From: CAVWGP01 sp963754645
GTDB taxonomy: Bacteria; Pseudomonadota; Alphaproteobacteria; Bin65
Reading direction: 5' to 3'
Length of the DNA: 64,000 bases
Assembly (NCBI GenBank): GCA_963754645.1
Contig: CAVWGP010000011.1
Coordinates: 310,001-374,000, forward strand
A program made the position numbers and the translations under genes. The stretch's first letter is position 1. Every line of letters begins with the position of its first letter. This document shows, one piece after another, positions 34,530 to 42,976 of this stretch. Below the pieces are notes generated by a model, which ran no database searches, was not told the DNA's origin, and saw nothing but the letters and a program-made list of their open reading frames with translations.

Positions 34530-36107
34530 TCAGTGGCGGAAATGGCGTTGGCCTGTGAAGACCATGGCGAGGCCGCGCGCGTCGGCGGCGGCGATGACGT
34601 CGCTGTCGCGCACCGAACCGCCGGGCTGAATGACGGCGGTGGCGCCGGCTTCGGCGGCGGCGATCAGCCCGTCGGCGAACGGGAAAAAAGCATCCGAAGC
34701 GACGACGGCGCCGGCGATCGGATTGCCGGCGCGGCCGGCGGCCTTCGCCGTGTCCTGCGCCTTGACGACGGCGATGCGCGCCGAATCGATACGGCTCATC
34801 TGCCCCGCGCCGATGCCGATCGTGGCGCGATCCTTGGCATAGACGATGGCGTTCGATTTGACATGTTTGGCGACGGTGAAGGCGAATAGCATGTCGGCGA
34901 TTTCGCCCTTGCTCGGCAGTTTCTGCGTCACCACCTTGAGTTCGGCTTCGACGACGCTGCGGTCGCGGCTTTGCACGAGATAGCCGCCCGAGAGCGACTT
35001 GACGACGAGGCCGTCATCCTTGGCATCGGGCATCGCGCCGGTGAGCAGCAGGCGGAGATTCTTTTTCTTGGCGAGGACGTCTTTCGCCGCCGCGTCGGCG
35101 TCGGGCGCGATAATGACCTCGGAAAAGATTTCGGCCATCTTGGCGGCGGCGGCGGCGTCGAGCGTGCGATTGACCGCGACGATGCCGCCGAAGGCGCTCA
35201 CCGGATCGCAGGCCAGCGCCTTGTCCCACGCCTCCGCGAGATCGTCCGACGTGGCGACGCCGCACGGATTGGCGTGCTTGACGATCACGACCGCGGGCCG
35301 GTTGAACTCGGCCGCGAGTTCAAAGGCCGCGTCGGCATCGTTGAGGTTGTTGTAGCTCAGCTCCTTGCCTTGTATTTGCCGGGCCGTGGCGATGCCCGGC
35401 CGCGCCGATCCATCGAGATAGAACGCGGCGCGCTGATGGGGATTCTCGCCGTAGCGCAGCGATTGCTTGAGCGTGCCCGCGAGCACGAGACGTTCGGGAA
35501 ATTCCACGCCGCTCTGCCGCGCAAACCATTGGCCGATGGCGGCGTCGTAGGCGCCGGTGCGGGCAAAGGCCTTGGCCGCGAGCGCGCGCCGCATGGCGGG
35601 GCCGACGGCGCCGCCGGCCGATTTCATTTCGGCGATCAGCGGCGCGTAATCGGCGGGATCGGTGACGACGGCGACGAAATCGTGATTCTTGGCGGCGGCG
35701 CGGATCAGCGCCGGCCCGCCGACATCGATATTCTCGATGCAATCGGCGAAACCGGCGCCGCCGGACGCCGTGGTCTCGAACGGATAGAGATTGACGACCA
35801 CGAGATCGATCGGCTTGATCGCGTGGCGCGCCATCGCCTCGCGGTGGCTGGCCAGATCGCGGCGCGCGAGAATGCCGCCGTGAACCTTCGGTTGCAGCGT
35901 TTTGACCCGCCCGTCCATCATCTCGGGAAAGCCGGTGTAGTCGGCGACTTCGACGACGGCGACGCCGGCGTCGCGCAGCGCCTTGGCCGAGCCGCCGGTG
36001 GACAGGATTTCAACGTCCGCGCAGGAGAGGAACCGGCCGAGATCGACCAGCCCGGTCTTGTCGGAAACCGAAACGAGGGCGCGGCGGACCGGCGCGGGCT
36101 GGGCCAT
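34530..36107 (-). CDS. purH: Bifunctional AICAR transformylase/IMP cyclohydrolase
   Basis: A 525-residue enzyme for the last two steps of IMP synthesis. The N-terminal ~195 residues are the IMP cyclohydrolase (ALVSVSDKTGLVDLGRFL, STGGSAKALRDAGV). The transformylase part has the conserved KHANPCG motif (catalytic Lys-His) and FFPFADGLIAAAEAGATAVI near the end. Length is standard. It lies 30 bases downstream of the CapD gene. Confidence 0.97.
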   Translation of the reverse strand: MAQPAPVRRALVSVSDKTGLVDLGRFLSCADVEILSTGGSAKALRDAGVAVVEVADYTGFPEMMDGRVKTLQPKVHGGILARRDLASHREAMARHAIKPIDLVVVNLYPFETTASGGAGFADCIENIDVGGPALIRAAAKNHDFVAVVTDPADYAPLIAEMKSAGGAVGPAMRRALAAKAFARTGAYDAAIGQWFARQSGVEFPERLVLAGTLKQSLRYGENPHQRAAFYLDGSARPGIATARQIQGKELSYNNLNDADAAFELAAEFNRPAVVIVKHANPCGVATSDDLAEAWDKALACDPVSAFGGIVAVNRTLDAAAAAKMAEIFSEVIIAPDADAAAKDVLAKKKNLRLLLTGAMPDAKDDGLVVKSLSGGYLVQSRDRSVVEAELKVVTQKLPSKGEIADMLFAFTVAKHVKSNAIVYAKDRATIGIGAGQMSRIDSARIAVVKAQDTAKAAGRAGNPIAGAVVASDAFFPFADGLIAAAEAGATAVIQPGGSVRDSDVIAAADARGLAMVFTGQRHFRH

Positions 36108-36137
36108 GAAACATGCTCCGTGAAACGATGGCGGCGC

Positions 36138-38066
36138 TCAGGGCGCGGCGGCGCTGCCGACGGCGCCGCCGGCCGGGCGGTATTCCGGCACGAGGTGGCG
36201 CAGCAGCGCAAGCGCTTCCGATGTCGCGCCCGCGCGCGCGTGGCGCTCGAGATCGTCGAAGGCGCGCGCCAGCAGCTTCAAATCCGAGGTGCGCGGCGAG
36301 GCGACGAGGATGCCCTTGCTGTCGGTTGGCACGACGTCCTCGGCCTGGTGGATGACTTCTTCGAAAAGCTTCTCGCCGGGCCGCATGCCGGTGAACTCGA
36401 TTTTCACATCTTTGTCGGGCACCCGCCCGGCAAGGCGGATCATTTGGCGCGCCAGATCCTGGATGCGGACCGGCTCGCCCATGTCGAGCACGAAAACCTT
36501 GCCGCTGTGGGCGCGGCCGGCGGCGCCCATCGCCGAGGCCATGAGCACGAGTTCGACCGCTTCGCGCACCGTCATGAAGAAGCGCGTGACATCGGGATGC
36601 GTGACGGTCAAAGGCCCGCCGGCGGCAAGCTGGCGCTGAAACAGCGGCACGACCGAGCCGGTCGAGCCCAGCACATTGCCGAACCGCACCGAGACGAAAT
36701 GCGTGCCGCCCGCGCCCTTCTTGGCCTCGATCGTGTCGAGCGCCTGGCAATACTGCTCGGCGAGGCGCTTGGTGGCGCCCATGACGCTGGTGGGGTTCAC
36801 GGCCTTGTCGGTCGAAATGACGACGACCGTGCCGACGGCGTATTTGAGACAGGCATCGGCGACGTTGCGCGTGCCGATCGCGTTGGTGAGCGCGCCTTCC
36901 TCGGGATGCAGCTCGACCATCGGCACGTGCTTCAACGCCGCGGCGTGAAACACCAGCTCCGGCCGCTCGGCGGCGAACAGCGCAGCGATGCGGCGCGCAT
37001 CGCGCACATCGGCCAGCAACGCCGCGCGCGGCAGGCTGGGGTGGCGGCTCGACAATTCCTGGTCGATTTCGTACAGGTGAAATTCCGAAGCATCGAGCAG
37101 AGCCACGCGCGCCGGGCCGCAATCCGAGATTTGCCGCATCAGCTCGCTGCCGATCGAGCCGCCGGCGCCGGTGATGAGCACGCGCTTGCCGGCGCACAAG
37201 GCCTGCATCGCCGGGCGGTCGAGCACAGCCTGCGGGCGGCCGAGCAAGTCCTCGAGCGCGATCGGCTTGATCTCGACCGCGTCGCGCGCGCCCTCGCGAA
37301 AATCCGTCGGGCGCGGGATGCGCGCCAAGGTCATGCCGAGTCCGTCGGCCATTTCGAACAGCTCGCGCAGTCGGGCGCTGTCGACGTCGGGTATGGTCAC
37401 GATAAGCCGGCGCGGCCGCTTGCCGCGCGCATCGAGCCGCGCCACGACCGCGGGCAGCTCGTCGATCGTGCCATGCACCGGCACGCCGTGGATGCTGCGC
37501 CCGACCCGCGAATCGCGCGTCGCCACGATGCCGACGGCTTCGTAGGGCGTGTTCGATTGCCGCGCGAGGCCGCGCAGGAACAGCTCGGCCGGATCGCCGG
37601 CGCCGTACAGCAGAACCGGGATCGTCTGGCTCGATTGGCGGATCAAGACGTTGTCCACCCGGCGGTCGCGCAGGATGCGGTACGCGATGCGCGGCCCGGT
37701 GAGGAGCCCGATCAGGATCAGCCACGATATGAGGATTTGCGAGCGCGGCAGGCCTTCGAGCCGCGTCAGCAGGAATTGCAGGGGCACATACAGGACGACC
37801 GCGAGCGTGACCGCCTTGAAGATCGCCACCGCGTCGTTGAGCGACGCATAACGCCAGATGCCGCGATAGAGTCCCATCGCCGCGAAAATGACGGCGGCGA
37901 CGGCGACGAAGAGCGGCAGGCTCGAATAAAGCTGCGCCGCCAAATGCGCCGCAAATTCGCCGCTATCGCCGAGCCGCAGATAGAGCGCGGCAACGAAGGC
38001 GAACGCGGCCATGACGATGTCATGGAGCAAGGCAACGAATGCCTGGGGCGACCGGATCACGCGCAT
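36138..38066 (-). CDS. Membrane-bound nucleotide-sugar 4,6-dehydratase/epimerase, CapD/FlaA1 type
   Basis: A 642-residue enzyme with four N-terminal membrane helices (IVMAAFAFVAALYLRL, LPLFVAVAAVIFAAMGLY, AVAIFKAVTLAVVLYVPLQF and ILISWLILIGLLTGP). Then come a CoA-binding-like Rossmann domain and the SDR catalytic domain, with GAGGSIGSE near residues 300-308, Ser-Thr in STDKAVNPTSVMGATKR and Met replacing Tyr before the Lys, typical of CapD proteins. It modifies UDP-GlcNAc-type sugars for surface glycans. The ATG at 38066 is chosen for the first helix; a longer open frame is not supported. Confidence 0.9.
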   Translation of the reverse strand: MRVIRSPQAFVALLHDIVMAAFAFVAALYLRLGDSGEFAAHLAAQLYSSLPLFVAVAAVIFAAMGLYRGIWRYASLNDAVAIFKAVTLAVVLYVPLQFLLTRLEGLPRSQILISWLILIGLLTGPRIAYRILRDRRVDNVLIRQSSQTIPVLLYGAGDPAELFLRGLARQSNTPYEAVGIVATRDSRVGRSIHGVPVHGTIDELPAVVARLDARGKRPRRLIVTIPDVDSARLRELFEMADGLGMTLARIPRPTDFREGARDAVEIKPIALEDLLGRPQAVLDRPAMQALCAGKRVLITGAGGSIGSELMRQISDCGPARVALLDASEFHLYEIDQELSSRHPSLPRAALLADVRDARRIAALFAAERPELVFHAAALKHVPMVELHPEEGALTNAIGTRNVADACLKYAVGTVVVISTDKAVNPTSVMGATKRLAEQYCQALDTIEAKKGAGGTHFVSVRFGNVLGSTGSVVPLFQRQLAAGGPLTVTHPDVTRFFMTVREAVELVLMASAMGAAGRAHSGKVFVLDMGEPVRIQDLARQMIRLAGRVPDKDVKIEFTGMRPGEKLFEEVIHQAEDVVPTDSKGILVASPRTSDLKLLARAFDDLERHARAGATSEALALLRHLVPEYRPAGGAVGSAAAP

Positions 38067-38109
38067 CACGCGCAATTCTACCACGGCCGGCGCGGGAAAC
38101 TGAAACGCT

Positions 38110-39126
38110 TCATGGCGCCGCGGCCAGCGGCCGGCGCGTGCCGAGAAAGGCGAGCAGCAGCGCGGTGACGGCGAGGGCCGCGGCCAGCCCCGGCCAGCGC
38201 CAGCCCAGCGCGGCCGCGACCGCGCAGACGATGAGCGCGACGTTGCCCGCGGCGACGATGAGCGACACGGCGCCGTGGCTGAGCCCGCCTTGAACGCCGC
38301 GCTGGTAGAAGTGCTCCTTGTGCGCGCGCCAGACCTTCTCGCCGCGGGCCATCCGGCGCAGCAACGTGATGCCGGCATCGGCCAGGTAGTAGAGCGGCAA
38401 GATCAGGGCGGGCACCCAATGGCCGTGATTGGCGGCCTGGAGCAGCAGCGCGCCGAGCAGGAAGCCGAGCGGCACGCTGCCCACATCGCCGAGAAAAATC
38501 CGCGCCGGATGCCAGTTCCATACGATGAACCCGACCGCGCCGCCGGCGAGGGCGAGGCCAGCCAAGCCCTGGCCATCAACATCGCCCAGGGTGACGACGG
38601 CGAGCGCCACCAAACCGATGCCGATGCTCGCGGTTTCGACGCCCGTGATGCCGTCGATGCCGTCCATGAAATTGTAGAAATTGATGAACGCCATCCAGCC
38701 CAAACCGAGCGCCGGCGCGAGCAGCCAGGGCGATATGCCGAGATCCGCGGCAAGCGGCGCGACGCCGAAGGCGAGCAAGCCGAGAACGACCGCCGCGGCC
38801 TGCGCGGCGAGCCGGATCGGGGCGCCGAGCGTGCGGCGGTCGTCGAACCACGAAACCGTCGCGAGCAGGGCGGCGCCGGCGACCCAGAGCAGAACGCGCC
38901 AATAGGCGTGGCCGACATAAAGCTCGATCGCGGCCAATCCGGCGATGAGAATCGGCGTCAAGGCCAGCCCGGCGCCGCGCGGTGTCGGCACGCGGTGCGA
39001 GCTGCGCGCGTTTGGCTGGTCGAGGATCGCTTTCGCCGCAAGCCAGCGCAGCACGATCCGCACGGCGACCGCGGTCGCGATCAACGGCACCGTAAAGGCG
39101 AGAATGGCGGGGAACCAATGCTGCAT
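38110..39126 (-). CDS. Polyprenyl-phosphate sugar-phosphate transferase, WecA/MraY superfamily
   Basis: A 338-residue membrane transferase with about ten helices. The catalytic loops are SWFDDRRT (Asp-Asp), the NFYNFMDGIDGITG motif and FLGDVGS, with the loop HKEHFYQRG near the C-terminus. It puts the first sugar phosphate on undecaprenyl phosphate to start the glycan repeat unit. It lies between CapD and the GT4 gene in a co-directional run. Confidence 0.92.
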   Translation of the reverse strand: MQHWFPAILAFTVPLIATAVAVRIVLRWLAAKAILDQPNARSSHRVPTPRGAGLALTPILIAGLAAIELYVGHAYWRVLLWVAGAALLATVSWFDDRRTLGAPIRLAAQAAAVVLGLLAFGVAPLAADLGISPWLLAPALGLGWMAFINFYNFMDGIDGITGVETASIGIGLVALAVVTLGDVDGQGLAGLALAGGAVGFIVWNWHPARIFLGDVGSVPLGFLLGALLLQAANHGHWVPALILPLYYLADAGITLLRRMARGEKVWRAHKEHFYQRGVQGGLSHGAVSLIVAAGNVALIVCAVAAALGWRWPGLAAALAVTALLLAFLGTRRPLAAAP

Positions 39127-39136
39127 TCGCGAATAC

Positions 39137-40282
39137 TTATAGTCGGGCCGCGCTTGGCTGCAAACCGAGCCGCTTGAGCTGCCGTTCGATCACGGCCTCC
39201 TCGCGATAGAGCCGCAGAGCGCGCGCCCGCCCCGCCTCGCCCCAGGCGCGGCGCAAGGCGCCATCGGCGACGAGGCGGTTGAGGGCCGCGGCGAGCGCCG
39301 CCGGATCGCGCACCGGCACCAGCGCGCCGGTTTCGCCGGCGACGATTTCCTCGCGCGTGCCGCGGATGTTCGTGCCGATCACGGGCACGCCGCACATCAT
39401 CGCCTCGATGATCGAGCGCGGCATGCCTTCGCGGTGCGAGGGCAGGGTGAAAATATCGGCGGCGCGCAAGAGGTCGGGCACGTCGGCGCGGTAGCCGAGA
39501 AAGCGGATGCGCAGGCGCAGTAGCGGATCGGTCTTTGCCGCGTCGATCGCGGCGTCGATCGAGGCGGCATGGTCGCTGGCCAAGCGCTCGCCCACAATCC
39601 AGAGCTCCGCATCGACATTCCGCATGGCTTCGATCAGCTCGGGATAGCCTTTTTCGGCGACGAGGCGGCCGATCATGAGGATGACGACGCGCTCCAGACC
39701 CGTGCCGATCGCGGCGCGAATCTGCCGGCGGCCGCTATCCTCGATCGCGGGCGCGAAGCGCGCGGCATCGACGCCGTTGCCGATCGCTTCGATGACGGGG
39801 CCGCGCGCCAGGCGCAGCCGGCGCGCCGTGGCGGCGTCTTCCTCGGCTTGGGTGAACAACACGTCGGTGACCCGGCCGCCGAGCCATTCGAGAACCACGA
39901 ACCCCGCGCGCTTCCACCACGCCATATGCTCGTGAAAATAGAAGCCGTGCGCGGTGTAAACGATCCTGGGCACCCGCGCGCGCCACGCCGCCGCGCGGCC
40001 GACCAGCGCCGCCACCGGCGTGTGGACATGGACGATGTCGAAGCGCTCGCGCCGGAACAAGTCACGCAGCGCGCGGTAGCTCGACCGGTGCTTGAGCAAA
40101 TTGTAGGAACGGTCGATGGCGACGGTTTCGACGCGGAAGCCTTCGGCGCGAACCTTGTCGAGCAGCGGGCCGTCGCTGGCGATGCCGACGACCTCGTGGC
40201 CGGCGGCGCGCATGGCGCGCATCAACGGCAGCAGGAAATGATAGAGCGTGAAATCGACCGCGCAGAGCTGGGCGATTTTCAT
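39137..40282 (-). CDS. Glycosyltransferase family 4
   Basis: A 381-residue GT-B transferase. The N-terminal domain has IVHVHTPVAALVGR and a HGFYFHEHM loop; the nucleotide-sugar site is LIGRLVAEKGYPELIEAM and the acceptor-side PSHREGMPRSIIEAMMCGVPVI with Glu-x7-Glu. The ATG at 40282 is preferred; a long upstream extension overlaps the ligase gene. It overlaps the ligase start by four bases (ATGA). The added sugar is unknown. Confidence 0.93.
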   Translation of the reverse strand: MKIAQLCAVDFTLYHFLLPLMRAMRAAGHEVVGIASDGPLLDKVRAEGFRVETVAIDRSYNLLKHRSSYRALRDLFRRERFDIVHVHTPVAALVGRAAAWRARVPRIVYTAHGFYFHEHMAWWKRAGFVVLEWLGGRVTDVLFTQAEEDAATARRLRLARGPVIEAIGNGVDAARFAPAIEDSGRRQIRAAIGTGLERVVILMIGRLVAEKGYPELIEAMRNVDAELWIVGERLASDHAASIDAAIDAAKTDPLLRLRIRFLGYRADVPDLLRAADIFTLPSHREGMPRSIIEAMMCGVPVIGTNIRGTREEIVAGETGALVPVRDPAALAAALNRLVADGALRRAWGEAGRARALRLYREEAVIERQLKRLGLQPSAARL

Positions 40283-41583
40283 CCGGCGCTTCCGGCGCGC
40301 GAATTCCGGACGCGCGCACGATAGAGGCCCGCCAGCGTCAACGCGGCGAGCACGATGAAGACGGCTTGCCAGCGCGCCGCCCAGATCGAAAAATTCGCCA
40401 GACCCGAGGCGAAGAAGGCGCCGGTGAGGCCGATGCCGGCCCACGCCGCCGCCGCGCCGAGTGCGGCGTGGCGCAACAGCAGGCCGAGCCAGGCGGCGAG
40501 CGCCGCCAGCGCCGCGGCGAGGCCGACCGCGCCGCTCTCCGCCAGCAATTGCAGCGGCCAATTGTGCGAATGCAGCGGAACATGCTCGAAGCCGATGCCG
40601 GGAATCCTGTCATTGGCGCCGGGCGCGCGATTGAGCGCGCTCAAGCCCCAGCCGAACACCGGCCGTTCGATGGCCCTATCGATCGTGAAGGACCAGATGA
40701 CTTGGCGGTGCGCGTCGATGACGCGGGCCGGCACCGCCAATGTGTGCTCGCCCTGATAAGGCAGCGGCGGCAGCCGGCTCGACGCCCAGATCGCGCCGGC
40801 CAGCGCGAGCAGGCCAAGCGCGCCGATCGCAACGCCGCGCCACGGCCGGCCGAGGCGAAGCAACAACCATGCTAGACCGGCCAGCGCAAGAAGACCGGCA
40901 TAGCCGCCGAGCGCGGAGCGATTGTGCGTTTCGATGACGATGGCGACGCCCATCGGCAGCGCCACCAGGGCAAGCCCGCGCCAAGCGCCGCCGAACTTGA
41001 TCGCCGCCCAAATCAGCAGCGGCGCGAGGCACGGCTGCACGGCGCCATAGGCCTTGAGCGCCGCGCGAACTCGCTCCGGCTCGATCGCGCGGCCGAAGCG
41101 AAAGCCCATGATGCCTGGCCAAATGAGGAGCGCCACGACGGCGACGGCGCCGCCGAGCGCGGCGATCGCGACAAGCGTCCGCAACGCCAGATCGAGCGGC
41201 GCATCTTCGGGCTGCGCGCCGAGCGCGGCGGCGAGGCCGAACAGCAGAGCCAGCAGCCCGGCGCTCTGCGCCAGGACGGCGAACGAATGCCCCGGCGCGA
41301 TCGATAGCGCCGCGCTGGCGAGCCACGCCGCGACGAGGATGACGATCGTGGCGCCGGCCGGTTGCATCGCCTGCGCGCGCCATGCCGAAGCGTCGCGCGG
41401 CCAGACGGTGATCGCCAGCACAAGCGCGGCCATGGCGGGGACCGCGAGCGAAACCGCGGCGCGGCCGATAACGAGCATCGGGATCACGGCGCCGGCCAGA
41501 ATCGCCAGCAGCGCGGCGAGCCGGCCGCGCCAAGCTGGCGGCGCCAAAACGAATGTCGCGGCAGCGGCGCCGATCGGCGTCAT
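40279..41583 (-). CDS. O-antigen ligase family protein
   Basis: A 434-residue multi-helix membrane protein of the WaaL/RfaL or Wzy class. The key periplasmic loop residues are seen in FEHVPLHSHNWPLQLLAESG, which carries the family's His and Arg-type contacts, and about ten helices surround it. It transfers the assembled glycan to lipid A core or polymerises repeat units; these roles cannot be separated by sequence. ATGA overlap with the GT4 gene shows coupling. Confidence 0.85.
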   Translation of the reverse strand: MTPIGAAAATFVLAPPAWRGRLAALLAILAGAVIPMLVIGRAAVSLAVPAMAALVLAITVWPRDASAWRAQAMQPAGATIVILVAAWLASAALSIAPGHSFAVLAQSAGLLALLFGLAAALGAQPEDAPLDLALRTLVAIAALGGAVAVVALLIWPGIMGFRFGRAIEPERVRAALKAYGAVQPCLAPLLIWAAIKFGGAWRGLALVALPMGVAIVIETHNRSALGGYAGLLALAGLAWLLLRLGRPWRGVAIGALGLLALAGAIWASSRLPPLPYQGEHTLAVPARVIDAHRQVIWSFTIDRAIERPVFGWGLSALNRAPGANDRIPGIGFEHVPLHSHNWPLQLLAESGAVGLAAALAALAAWLGLLLRHAALGAAAAWAGIGLTGAFFASGLANFSIWAARWQAVFIVLAALTLAGLYRARVRNSRAGSAG

Positions 41584-41639
41584 GCGCTTTGCGCGTGCGC
41601 GCAGGACGTCATGGGGCGCGCAACGGCACGACGGCGCAG

Positions 41640-42144
41640 CTAATGCGCATGACGCAGCGCGGCGAGCGGCACGGTAAACGGCACCTGCCGGCCGAGCATG
41701 CTGAGCAGGATGACGACGCGCTCGCGGTCGGCGACGTTTTGAAACCAGCCGATCTGGTTGCGCAGCGGCCCATCGGTCACTGTCACTTCTTCGCCCGGAT
41801 TGAAGGGCGGGCGCTCAGCGACCGGGATCGCGCCATCGCCGCCGGCGCTGGCCTGGATATCTTCGACGACGCCTTGTGGAACAGCCGCGGGCAGCTCGCC
41901 ATCGCAGATGAGATTGCGTACGCCGACAGTCGAGCGGATGGCGCGCCATGGCGTGCACGGACGGATCCATCCGAACGAAAAGATAGCCGGGAAACAGCGG
42001 CGCCAGGACGACGTTGATCTTGCGCGCATGGCGCCGGCGGCGCCGATAGCGCGGCAGATAGACGTCGTAACCTTGGCGGACCAGATGCTCGACGGCGCGG
42101 GATTCGGCGCGGGGATGGGTTTCCGCGACGTACCAGCGCTTCAC
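41640..42144 (-). pseudogene. NusG/RfaH-like transcription factor, frameshifted
   Basis: The GTG start at 42144 (sharing bases with the regulator's stop) gives the NGN domain: RWYVAETHPRAESRAVEHL, then VVLAPLFPGYLFVRMD. After PSVHA it leaves frame. The other frame, from about 41949, reads WRAIRSTVGVRNLICDGELP and a KOW domain (FNPGEEVTVTDGPLRNQIGW) to the stop at 41640. Removing one base (near 41949) gives a complete ~167-residue protein. RfaH-like proteins act as antiterminators for long polysaccharide operons. Real break or sequencing error is undecided. Confidence 0.82.
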
Positions 42145-42806
42145 GCCGCGTTCTCCCGTCGGCTCGGCGGTGTGCGTGCGATGCGCAGCATGCCGGGCGT
42201 TACAATTCGTTCCGCCGGCATGGCGAGCACAACGTCATCGAAGGCGCGCTGCGGCTGCGCGAGTTCGGTGATGATGACGCCATCGACCGCGCCGGCATCC
42301 GCAAGACTGCTGACCGCGGGCAGGCCGGCGGCGCGCGGTTTGTGGGCGGCATCGGCGGCAACGACGACGAGATCGATGCGAAACTCGGAATTGCACAGCG
42401 CCGCGATCTCGGTCAGGTCGCTGCGGCCGAACAGGGCGACCCGCTGCCAGCCCCGGCGCCGGCATTCGGCCAGCGCGCCGTCGTATTCGGCGCGGGCGTG
42501 GCGAAAAAAGGAAAAGGACGAGGTCAAAAACTCGGCGGACAGCCGCGACTTTTCGGCGAAGCCCTTGGGCGTCAGATAGTAGAGATAGCGGTTGGGCGGA
42601 ATCTGCCTGACCTTGATCCAGCCCTTGTGCACGCAGCGCTTTAAATAGGCGTTGGCCAGGCCGAGCGCGATGCCGAGCCCGCCGGAAATGTTGCGCTGGG
42701 TGATTTGGGCATTCTGATTGACGGCGTCGAGCACGCCGAGGGTGATTTCGGTGTGCTGCCGCTCCGCCGTCTGATCGATCAGGCCCTTGTTCACGCCGTT
42801 GCTCAA
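42141..42806 (-). CDS. Winged-helix regulator of the polysaccharide locus
   Basis: A 221-residue protein. The N-terminal ~85 residues form a MarR-like winged helix (ITQRNISGGLGIALGLANAY, then wing KVRQIPPNRYLYYLTPKGF), as in EPS-associated MarR regulators. The C-terminal ~120 residues look like a small Rossmann-type fold (RVALFGRSDLTEIAALCNS). It is the first gene of the antiterminator/ligase run and divergent from the nucleotide-sugar dehydrogenase, with two palindromes in the gap at 42859-42895. Confidence 0.8.
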   Translation of the reverse strand: MSNGVNKGLIDQTAERQHTEITLGVLDAVNQNAQITQRNISGGLGIALGLANAYLKRCVHKGWIKVRQIPPNRYLYYLTPKGFAEKSRLSAEFLTSSFSFFRHARAEYDGALAECRRRGWQRVALFGRSDLTEIAALCNSEFRIDLVVVAADAAHKPRAAGLPAVSSLADAGAVDGVIITELAQPQRAFDDVVLAMPAERIVTPGMLRIARTPPSRRENAA

Positions 42807-42858
42807 ACCATCACCCCGCGCCGCCCAGACCAGACTGGCGGCAATCGATGTACAAACT

Positions 42859-42895
42859 GTTCACATGATGAACGATAGACCATTCACGGCGTGAA
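42859..42895. promoter_or_regulatory. Pair of TTCAC-N3-GTGAA-like operators
   Basis: Two similar palindromes 23 bases centre to centre: GTTCACATGATGAAC (42859-42873) and TTCACGGCGTGAA (42883-42895). They lie between the divergent winged-helix regulator and nucleotide-sugar dehydrogenase genes. Near two helical turns apart, they could bind two regulator dimers on one face and control both directions. Binding is inferred from symmetry and position. Confidence 0.6.
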
Positions 42896-42976
42896 CGTCA
42901 ATTTGGTTGATTGACAGCGGCAAAGCGCGCGGTTTAGACCGCACCGCCCGCGTTCACCATATTCAAGGCATTGCGC

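Noticed and set aside
34971..38168. 1065-codon plus-strand frame over purH and CapD
   Set aside because: Antisense to two clear genes, low complexity, no start signal.
38066..38378. N-terminal extension of the CapD gene
   Set aside because: It overlaps the WecA-type gene in another frame and has no family similarity; the membrane helix begins at 38066.
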